Assembly (NCBI RefSeq): GCF_002099425.1
Contig: NW_018344184.1
Span: 4,227,001-4,291,000, forward strand
Source of the DNA: Phascolarctos cinereus
Taxonomy: Eukaryota; Chordata; Mammalia; Diprotodontia; Phascolarctidae
DNA length: 64,000 nucleotides
Reading direction: 5' to 3'
Positions 55,546-64,000 of this stretch are shown here, piece after piece. The first letter of the stretch is position 1. Each line of letters opens with the position of its first letter. Made by a program: the position numbers and the translations under genes. The notes under the pieces are model-generated. The model had not been told where the DNA came from, searched no databases, and worked only from the letters and a program-made list of their open reading frames with translations.

Positions 55546-56768
55546 TCAGTAGTTGCCTTGAAGGTGTATTTGGTGTAGTTTCTATGTTCTTCCACATTTC
55601 TGAGTGTCAGAAGTGTCCTGGGCTGTCCCCAGGACCTCTGATTCTCCCTTTCCAGAAGCTGGATTAGTGGTATCTCTAAGCATCAATTTTTGAAGATTGT
55701 AACTGTTTTGAGGTCCCCATCTATTTATTTAATATCTTTCTTCCCCCAAGGAAACATTCTTCAGTAGAACCCCAATTCACTACTGAAACAATATTTCCCT
55801 CTTTTTTTCTTCCTGTTCTTATTGATTTAACTGAGTATTCTCCCACTTGAGATATTTGGTTATTTCTGGCTGTTTTTCCTATGTACCCTATTCCTCACTT
55901 TCTGACTCTTTCCATTTGATTGAAATTTCTTTGGGCGTTAGTCTTCAAAGTTGTTTTCAGCCTCTTCCAACTATGGACGATTTGCTTTTCATTCTGCATA
56001 TAGTGACTTCTTGGGGGAGAGGGAACAGAACTAACATGCTGAAGTCCTAGGCAGAGGAAGCTTGTGCTTTTTGATTTTATAGAGATCTCAGGGAAAGGGA
56101 GGGGAGAAGGCAGAATTGAATTATCCTATAAGCTCAGGTTGGGCTTGTGTAGCCCTGCTGAAGCTTGGTGGCAGGAGAGGGTACTGACTGAGAATTTTAG
56201 GTATTGAGGGATTAGTCTTCTTTGCTGTGCACTGGGTTTTTATGTTGTTGGGGTTTTTAGTGTCTTAGGGTGTGGAAACAGATGAAACTGATTTATTACT
56301 TGGGCATAATGACTATTTTGGAGAGGTTTGAGAGGTTGTAAGGACCAGAGACAATGCTGAATCCCCCATTGTATTGTTCACATGACCCAGAAATCTATTC
56401 ATTCTGAGATATTATTAAATTGATTCTCTGTGTACAACCAATCTGTTGAATTGGTAGAGCAAATGTGAAAAACAGTACCAAATCTGAAACAAAAAGATAA
56501 AAATGAGAACATACAGCAATGCAATTACAACAATATAATATAATAATAATATAATAATGAACCAATCACTAATGTCAAACAAGGAATAAACAAAGAGCCA
56601 GGTACTCACAGAATGTGTTTGCCACTGTCATGGAGAGATATCTAGAATAGAATCTAAAAGGAATGGGGACTATCTATGGATAGTGAGATCCTTCAGATGT
56701 TCCTGCAAAGTGCATGGCACTGTGCTTATTCTATCATTCCCTAGAATATTGAGGAGCCTCCTAAAAGT
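55546..56768. other. Unassigned, 1.2 kb
   Basis: No recognised repeat or coding signature; 56515-56560 is (TAA)-rich. Confidence 0.4.
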
Positions 56769-56769
56769 G

Positions 56770-57020
56770 ATAATAATAAAATAATCATTCATATTTATGT
56801 AATCTTTTGAAATTTGAGAAACACATCATACGTGGTATCTCACTGGAGTTTCACAATAAATCTATGAAGTAGGTACTATGATTTATAGGTGAGGAAACTG
56901 AAGCTAAGAGGAATTCAGTGACTTGCTCATTGTCAAATGGCTATAAATGTCAGAGATGAGATATGAAGTCAGGTCTTCCTGCCTCTAAGTCCAGTGACCT
57001 TTCTAGCAGACCACATAACT
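56770..57020 (-). mobile_element. MIR-type SINE, full length, antisense
   Basis: 'gataataataaaataatcat', 'ataggtgaggaaactgaagc', 'gaagtcaggtcttcctgcct', 'agcagaccacataac'. Confidence 0.8.
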
Positions 57021-57440
57021 TCAGTGGCTTGAGTTCAATGTAATAACTAACTTAGGGAAAAATGAAACAAGAGAATAAAAAAATTCATTCTGTCTAGGCT
57101 ATAATGTGTACTTGGACTGACAGCCCATAGAGCTGGCCCATAAGTACATCTAACTTTGAGAGATACCAGAGAGCAACAATGAGCTCAATTTAGAATTGAA
57201 TATAAGGAAGAGAGTGGGTTAGTCTGCATTTGGGAAATTATACAGCACTTTAAATGAAGAGCCTCAAGCTTCTTTCTGAATCATAGATCCATTTTTTAAC
57301 ATCAATATTCTTTCAGTGGCCCTGTATGATGCTGAATCACGGAATATGGCAATCTCCAATGTCAAAATTGTTTACTACCTGAAGGGCAATGGAGAGACAA
57401 AGTGGCTATAAATAGGTTGTAGCATATTATTATGAGTGAA
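57021..57440. other. Unassigned
   Basis: Nothing recognised. Confidence 0.4.
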
Positions 57441-57444
57441 TGAA

Positions 57445-57575
57445 TACAATGAAGAGCCTTTATTAAGCGTGCCAGGAACTATGTTATTCAGCAGGGATAC
57501 AAAAACAAGCAAACCAGACAATTCAGCCATCAAGCAACTTACATTCTAATAGAGGAAGATAACATGTATAGAGGA
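57445..57575 (-). mobile_element. L2 3' end, antisense
   Basis: 'gaagagcctttattaagcgt' and 'agcaacttacattctaatag'. Confidence 0.65.
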
Positions 57576-57614
57576 CTAGTTGCCAGGGAAGAGGGTTATG
57601 GACAAGAAAGTCAG

Positions 57615-58025
57615 AGGGAATGGTGATTGGGGCAGCTCTTTATATCGTTGCAAAAAATTAGAAATTTAGGATGGTATTCACTTATCAGAGAATGGCTGAA
57701 CAAATTATGGTATATAAATGTACAGTAATATTACTGCACCATTACAAATGAAAAAAAAAAAGATGCTTTCAGAGAAACCCAGAAAGGCTTATGTAGACAG
57801 ATACAGAGTAAAGTCAGCAGAACCAGGAAAACAATTTATAAATAATAACATTATAAAAAAACACACAACTTCGAATGACTCAAGAACCTTGATTAACACA
57901 ATGGTCACTTGTGATTCAGGGGACAAATAATAAAACTTGCTACCCATGTTCTGATAGAGAGTTGAGGGACCCCCAGATGAAGAATAAGATGTACATTTTC
58001 AGAGATGACCAAAGTAGAAATTTAT
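57615..58025 (+). mobile_element. L1 LINE 3' fragment
   Basis: 'agaatggctgaacaaattat', 'ggtatataaatgtacagtaa' and 'gtcagcagaaccaggaaaac' match the sense strand of the marsupial L1 3' region. Confidence 0.75.
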
Positions 58026-58036
58026 TTTGTTTGACT

Positions 58037-58257
<221 letters not shown>

Positions 58258-58317
58258 TTATAGGGGTTTAAAATTTTGAGAGTCATGGGAGGGAGAGTGG
58301 GGTCTAGAAATGAGGAA

Positions 58318-58572
58318 TAGAAAGAAAGAAAAAGAAGAAAGGAAAGAAGGAAGGAAGAAAAGAAGGGAAGAAAGGAAAAGAGGAAGGAAGGCAGGAAGGA
58401 AGGAAGGAAGAAAGGAGGGAGGGAGGGAGGAAGGAAGAAAAGAGGGAGGGAGGGAGGAAGGAAAAAAGGAGGGAGGGAAGGAAGGAAGGAAGGAAGGAAG
58501 GAAGGAAGGAAGGAAGGAAGGAAGGAAGGAAGGAAGGAAGGAAGGAAGGAAGGAAGGAAGGAAAGGAGGGTC
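58318..58572. repeat. (GGAA)n-rich microsatellite
   Basis: About 250 purine bases; the right third (58476-58562) is nearly pure GGAA. The long Lys/Glu/Gly and Leu/Pro/Ser/Phe frames here are repeat translations. Confidence 0.95.
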
Positions 58573-58779
58573 ACTGAAGGAAGGAATGTCATTGAAGCCT
58601 TTAAGAAAAACAGTACACAGAAAGAACAGAAGTCCAGAATCACAGACAAGCTCTGAACTTTGGAAAACTTTGAAAGTTACATGTTCATAATTTATTATAA
58701 TTTTTTTAGAAAAGGCATACATAATAGAGATTTAGACTTTTATGTATAATCTTTTTCTTTTCTACTATGTAGAGGGCAG

Positions 58780-58957
58780 AGATTCTTAACCTAGGGTCCA
58801 CAGACTCTGAGTGGTCTGTGGATAGATTTCAAGAGGTTTATGAATGGAAAAAAACCCCAACATTTTGATAACCATGCTTCATTTGTTACCTTTTGTGATC
58901 TATATTTTTATTAATCAGGACTTTCTTAATTCTTATTTTTGCCATATATCATCTAAT
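58780..58957 (+). mobile_element. hAT-like short element, partial
   Basis: 'agattcttaacctagggtcc' and 'gtggtctgtggatagatttc' match one end of a common mammalian repeat with hAT-style CAGNGNTTCTTAACC termini. Name not certain. Confidence 0.45.
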
Positions 58958-58970
58958 ATTAATGTAAATG

Positions 58971-59806
58971 AACAGGAGACAGAAAGCATTTTGAGGTGTA
59001 AAAAGGATAATTTTGATTACATTAAATTAAAGGTTTTTATACAAATGAGGCCAATGTAGCCAAGATTAGAAAGAAAGCAAAAACTTCAGAAAATTTTTTT
59101 ATAGACAATCTCTCAGATAAAGGTCCCATTTTCTCTCTCTTTTTTAAAGGCAATTAGGGTTAAGTGACTTGCCCAGGGTCACACAGCTAGTAAGTGTCAA
59201 TTGTTTGGTCTGCGGCCACATTTGAACTCAGGCCCTCCTGACTTTGGGGCCAGTGCTGTATCTGCTGCGCCACCTAGCTGCCCCCCCATTTCTCAAATAT
59301 ATAGAGACTGTCTAATTTAGAAGAGTATGAGTCATTCCCCAAATGATAAATGGTCAAAGGATATGAACAGGCAGTTTTCCGATGAAGATATCAAAACTAC
59401 ATATAGTCATATAAAAAAATGCTCTAAATCATCATTGACTAGAAAAATGCCAATTAAAACAACTTTGAGACATCATCTTACACCTATCAGATTTGCCAAA
59501 ATGATAGATGCCCTACAATGGGGGAATGGCTAAACAAGTTGTGGTATATGATTGTGATGGTCTACTACTGTGCTATAAGAAATGCTGATCTGGTTGAGTT
59601 GAGAAAAAAAGAAGAGACTTCCATGAAAATAATGAAAAAAATGAAATGAGTAGTACCAGGTGAACATTGATAGAAAATTTGTCCAAAGAACAATTTGGAA
59701 GTTCATGGTTATATACTGAATCCTCTCACATTGTGCTGTGTATATGGAAATGTTCTCCTTTTTTTTTTGCCTTTTTGTATATAAGTTCAAAATTAGTAAA
59801 AAAAAA
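58971..59806 (+). mobile_element. L1 LINE, 5'-truncated, with exact target duplication
   Basis: Starts inside ORF2 ('acattaaattaaaggttttt'), runs through 'ccattcattccccaaatgat'-like text near 59330 ('gacatcatcttacacctatc' at 59469) to a 3' UTR and an A-run at 59798-59807. 'attaatgtaaatg' flanks both sides exactly (58958-58970, 59807-59819). A SINE sits inside at 59136-59284. Confidence 0.85.
59136..59284 (-). mobile_element. A-tailed tRNA SINE nested in L1
   Basis: 'ggcaattagggttaagtgac', 'ggtcacacagctagtaagtg', 'ctgcgccacctagctgccc'. The L1 words 'cccattttctc' (59125-59135) and 'cccatttctc' (59285-59294) are its target duplication, and the L1 reading resumes beyond. Confidence 0.85.
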
Positions 59807-59819
59807 ATTAATGTAAATG

Positions 59820-61205
59820 TAGTCTTAAAAGATTCATTAATGCCAAGATTATGCCCTTGCTTTTTTTTCTATTGTCAACACAATTGTTTATTTAACTGTT
59901 GACACTTTTAAGAAAAACAATAAAAAATGCAACATTTGATTCTGTTAAAGCTTACTAACAAAGGTTGCACATACAAATGGTATTGTGCATTAAACCCGGT
60001 AAAGTGATAAACTGTTTCATTCTTTATAAAACTGTTTAATCTTTTGTAAAAAGAAAGACTATTATCTTTTTTAAACCATTTGTTTTTATACTTTGAGGAT
60101 ACCTAACCGAGTAAGATAAACAAACCATTAGATTATGAATTAAAGCCTCAGTATATCCATAATGTATTCATTTTCTGATCTTTGATAGGCATTAGTTTTT
60201 ACTAACATACAACAAATTAAAATACCATAAAATATTATAACAGGAGAGGCTGACTCTGAAATGCTATATAGGCATATGCTTGAAGACAAGTGCAAATGTA
60301 TTTGGAAAAGAGAATAGTCAAAGCATACAGATATGTCTTAATAATGTATGCACATACAAAAACATATACATATCTATACGTGTCTATTTATTACATACAT
60401 ATGTATAGATATATATGAATATATTTGTATTTGCATATATACACATACAAATATGTGTTACAGATAAAAAGGAAACCTTGATTTAACCATATTTCCCCCT
60501 TTCCACTGAAATTGTTGTTCAAATAAAAGCCTACGTTAAAAAAAAAAAACCAGCAAAGTATACAGCCAGATCAGCCCAGACATTCTCTCTAGAAGTGCAC
60601 AGAGCCTAGCCCTAACATAAAGTGTGGTCAGGAAACAGGTTAAAAGAATGAGCAAACAAAAACCATGCATATAAACTAGCTGGAAGCAAATTCCTATTGA
60701 AATAATTAAGGTAAAAATAATGCAAGGCTTCATATTCATTTTAACATTAAAAAATCCCCAAAACTTTAAGGGCCACATCCTGACCAGTAATATTCATGCG
60801 CAGAGATTTCACAGACTTCAACAGAAGTTACCTCTGTTTCTATAGCCAATATATTTTTTTAACTTCTTGTGTTGTTTTTCTTTTTTGTTACTAGGAATAT
60901 CTGTACATTGGTATCTTTTTTCAGCATTCATCTCTTCTCTTATTACTTATTTCTTGCCTAATGCCTATCTTCCATCTAATGACAAACATTCTGCTGAAGA
61001 GAGTTTATTTCTAGATCCATGAACAATGGAAGTAAAAATTCAAGAGGTATTTTTGTTTGTTATGTCTTTCCTAATTTGAATGATCCATGATTTCATCAAT
61101 GTAAATAATCTCCCTTCTCCTTGACTTCTAAGCCTGGGCAATTCGCATCCATATCTTCCCAATATTTCACAGGGAATTAACCAATATGTTGGAAGCTTTA
61201 CTTTT
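59820..61205. other. Unassigned AT-rich 1.4 kb with a polyadenylation-like site
   Basis: 60345-60460 is TA/CA-rich. At 60522-60527 AATAAA stands 10 bases before a 12-base A-run (60538-60549), like the end of a retroposed transcript on the plus strand; no target duplication or coding text was found. Confidence 0.35.
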
Positions 61206-61207
61206 TT

Positions 61208-61368
61208 AAAATAACCCACATTTATAAAGCAGTTTAAGGTTTAGAAAGCACTTTCAATCAATCCTTAGGCACTGGAGATTCAAATACATATAATGAAATA
61301 ATTCCCCGTGGTTTAATAGCACAATCTCACAATGTGAGATAGGGAGGGCAGGTATTATCCCAATCACT
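61208..61368 (-). mobile_element. SINE 3' part, antisense
   Basis: 'cccacatttataaagcagtt', 'taaggtttagaaagcacttt' and 'gagggcaggtattatcccaa'. Confidence 0.6.
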
Positions 61369-61797
61369 CTTTTTGCTGCCTAATTATTATTTCTCATTCT
61401 CATTCCATGACTGGCCCATCTTCCTTTTTCAGTCATACATAATTTCAAAAAATGTCCCCGATACTACTCCTTGCACACATCTTTATAGAAGTAGTATGGC
61501 TTCATCACTAAGAATACCAGAAGTGGAGACAGAAAGACCTGTGATTTAACTTAATATTATTGATGATGGTAACAAATTCAAAACCCAACTTATTAAGCAT
61601 GCTATGGGAGGAGGGCAATGGCAAAACAGGGAAAGGCCTCTTGCAGAAGATAGGATCTGAATTGAGACTTGAAGGACAGATAGAGGAGATAGAACATTCC
61701 AGACATAGAAGATAGCTAGTGCAAACTCATGGAGATGTGATATTAAGTGTCACTTGTCTATAATGGCTACTGTATAGTACATGGAAGAGAGTAATAT

Positions 61798-62041
61798 GTG
61801 TTATTCAGTCATTTTTTAGTGTTGTCTGACTCTTCGTGACCCCATTTGGGGTTTTCTTGGCAAAGATACTAGAGTGGTTTGCCATTTCCTTCGCCAGCTC
61901 ATTTTACAGATAAGGAAACTAAGGTAAACAGGGTTTGCCTAGGGTCACAAAGCTAGTAAGTACCTGAGGCCAGATTTGAATTCAAGATGAGTCTTCCTAT
62001 GATCAGCCTGGCGCTCTATCCACTGGGCCATCTAGCTACCC
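61798..62041 (-). mobile_element. MAR1-type SINE with RTE-like tail
   Basis: 'tgttgtctgactcttcgtga', 'ccccatttggggttttcttg', 'gctcattttacagataagga' and head 'gcgctctatccactgggcca'. One of the best preserved MAR1-type copies here. Confidence 0.85.
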
Positions 62042-62057
62042 AAAATGTAAGATGACT

Positions 62058-62201
62058 AGGGCAGCTGGTGGTACTATAGATAGAGCACTGGCCCTGGATT
62101 CAGGAGGACCTGAATTCAAACCTGGCCTCAGACACATAACACTTACTAGCTGTGTGACCCTGCGCAAGTCACTTAACCCCATTGTCTAGCCTCCCCCCCA
62201 C

Positions 62202-62205
<4 letters not shown>
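62058..62205 (+). mobile_element. tRNA SINE whose tail became a microsatellite
   Basis: 'tagatagagcactggccctg', 'cctgaattcaaacctggcct', 'cacttactagctgtgtgacc', 'cccattgtctagcctcccc'. The expected A tail is now the TA repeat at 62206-62403. Confidence 0.9.
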
Positions 62206-62255
<50 letters not shown>

Positions 62256-62256
62256 G

Positions 62257-62296
<40 letters not shown>

Positions 62297-62322
62297 CGTA
62301 TATGTATATATATATATATACG

Positions 62323-62353
<31 letters not shown>

Positions 62354-62360
62354 ATGTGTG

Positions 62361-62403
<43 letters not shown>
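62206..62403. repeat. (TA)n/(TG)n/(GA)n compound microsatellite
   Basis: About 130 bases of TA with CG interruptions ('acgtatatg' units), then TG, TA and a pure GA run. Confidence 0.95.
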
Positions 62404-62412
<9 letters not shown>

Positions 62413-63345
62413 TGACTAAAAAAATAAGAAGGTGCTAAGTTGTGAAAAGCTTTTAATGCCAAACAGGGAAATTTATATTTTTTTGCTAGAGACAATAGGA
62501 AGTTGAGTATATTTAATGTGTGTATGGGGGGTTATATGTTCAGGTCCATGTTTCAGGAAAATCACTTTGGTGGCAGTATGACAGATGGTTTGGAGTGGAG
62601 GAAAATTTGAAGCAAAGAAACCAGTTAGAAAACTACTGCAATAGTCCAAGAGAAATATGATGTCAACCTAAACTATATTGGTGGCTATGTGAAGAAGTGG
62701 ACATGTACTAGAGGCATTATGTAGAGAGAAACTAAGAGATTTGGCAAGTGATTGGATAGGTAGGTGAGTGACAGTGAGGAGCTGATAATAATTGTGAACC
62801 TGAGTGGCTGGAAGGATGGATATATTGAGTTTGAGATACCTATGGGACATTTATTTTGAAATGTCCATTAGACAGTGATATGAAATTAAAACACAGGAGA
62901 AGACAGCATAATACTGGATCTATAGGTCTACGAATCATCTGCATAGAGATGATAATTAAACCAATTAGGCCCATGAGGTCACCAAGCAAGGGTATAAAGA
63001 GAAAAGAGGGCCCAGGAAAGAAGTTTGTGGTATATTCACATTTAGTGGATGTGACACATGAAGATCTAGCAAAACAGACTGAGAAGGAGCAGTAAGATAG
63101 GTAGGAAAGAGGTTCAGAAGAGAAAGCAGGTTCACAAAAATCCTGAGAGGAGAGATTATCTAATGGGAGGGTGTAGTCAAGTGTCAAATGCTGCAGAAAG
63201 GTCAAGAAGAATATGGATTGAGAGAAAGCCATTAGAATAGGCAATTAAAGAGATAGAAGCTGTTTCATTGAATGATAAGGTAGAAAGCTAGAATGCAGAA
63301 GCATTAGAAGGGGGTGAAAGAAGGGGTGGCACCAAGTGTAGGTAG

Positions 63346-64000
63346 CTTTTTCAAGATTAGCTGAGGAGAAATATAAGGCAATAACTAACAGGGATTTTTA
63401 TTTGCATAGTAGTGGGTGAAATCAGATGCTTACTGGACTCCTATCACTTCAAAGAGGATATGACTTTTAAAACCCTACCAGTAAATATTTTTTGAATAGT
63501 TTATCCCTAGTACTGAAATTTATAAATGCATTCATAAGGGATGACTACTGGAGTAGCATGCCATTGCCAATTCTTCTACTTTAGGAGCTAAATATTGATC
63601 CAGTTGCCAAATACTGTGATCACCTATCCCTCCCCTCACCAAGTTATGCCGCCTCATATTCATTTCACATACGCAATTAATAGTAGCCTTTGATTACATT
63701 TTATTTTTGCTTTGTAAAAGATCAAAATTAGGAAATAAAACTGAGAGTTACTAAAGAACTTTCTGAATGCTTCCCTTCCTTAGTCTTTAATAAAAATATG
63801 TTTATTTTTCATAATAGATTTTGTGGTGGTAAAGTGTTTCACCTCCCTTAATCAAGAAATGTATAAAGCTATGTGGTTAGTGAGCCAGTATAATGGAAAT
63901 GGCTGGTCATAAATCTTCACAGATCTGCAAATTTTACCAGTCACTGCTGCGTTATTTATGATTCCAGAATCATGTGACATCTTTACAACAAATTAGAAAG
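63346..64000. other. Unassigned
   Basis: No recognised feature to the end of the window. Confidence 0.4.

Larger units (their letters stand above)
61565..63345 (-). mobile_element. L2 LINE, antisense, with two younger SINEs inside
   Basis: 61590-61795 ('ggcctcttgcagaagatagg', 'gagacttgaaggacagatag'), then after the SINEs 62404-63345 ('aactactgcaatagtccaag', 'cgaatcatctgcatagagat', 'acagactgagaaggagcagt', 'aggtcaagaagaatatggat'). This is the reverse-transcriptase part of ORF2; the minus frame 63244-62840 includes FLTFLQHLTLDYTLPLDN, an L2-like stretch. Confidence 0.8.

Noticed and set aside
62169-62495. 108-codon Tyr/Ile-rich frame
   Set aside because: Translation of the (TA)n repeat on a SINE tail.

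Overview
The window looks like intergenic or deep-intronic DNA from a marsupial. The signs are: a very high load of old L2 and CR1/L3 LINEs, tRNA-derived SINEs of the MIR/THER1 and MAR1 kinds, SINEs with an RTE/BovB-like tail, marsupial-type L1 3' ends, long dinucleotide microsatellites, and two copies of an ORF1-only L1 derivative (half-L1, HAL1). The species cannot be fixed from sequence alone; an opossum or another marsupial would fit. I found no convincing host protein-coding exon, no CpG-island promoter and no functional RNA gene. Most open frames are translations of repeats.

Layout. 0-11.6 kb: L2, SINE, L1 and CR1/L3 pieces nested in one another, including a near-full-length 7SL RNA retropseudogene inside an L2 (3554-3859). 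11.6-14.6 kb: a full-length HAL1 on the minus strand with a 14-bp target-site duplication and an intact 360-codon ORF1. 14.6-29.8 kb: scattered SINEs, L2 and CR1/L3, a second, 5'-truncated 7SL retropseudogene (25393-25640), and several stretches I cannot assign. 29.8-31.8 kb: about 2 kb of L2 reverse-transcriptase sequence, split by an AT-rich foldback. 31.8-51.7 kb: sparse repeats, a CR1/L3 mosaic (40.6-41.9 kb), further CR1/L3 blocks (45.1-46.0 and 50.2-51.2 kb) and an L1 ORF2 fragment. 51.77-54.69 kb: a second HAL1, same strand, with its own 13-bp target-site duplication and a decayed ORF1. 54.7-64 kb: L1 3' fragments, one with an exact target-site duplication and a nested SINE, large TA/CA/GGAA simple repeats, and a minus-strand L2 carrying two younger SINEs.

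How the parts relate. HAL1 keeps the L1 RNA-binding protein (ORF1p) but has no reverse transcriptase, so it must use L1 enzymes. The SINEs and 7SL copies are also passengers: A-tailed copies probably on L1, the MAR1-type SINEs probably on an RTE LINE, and MIR-type copies on L2. The most unusual points are in the HAL1 pair: a PCNA-binding-like motif at the ORF1 N-terminus, three 21-residue repeats in the coiled coil, an antisense frame in the 5' UTR that stays open in both copies, and extra sequence between two A-tracts at the 3' ends that looks like 3' transduction. I see no wholly new gene system here. Repeat family names come from remembered consensus features, not from a database search, and boundaries without a stated target-site duplication are good to roughly 10-40 bases.
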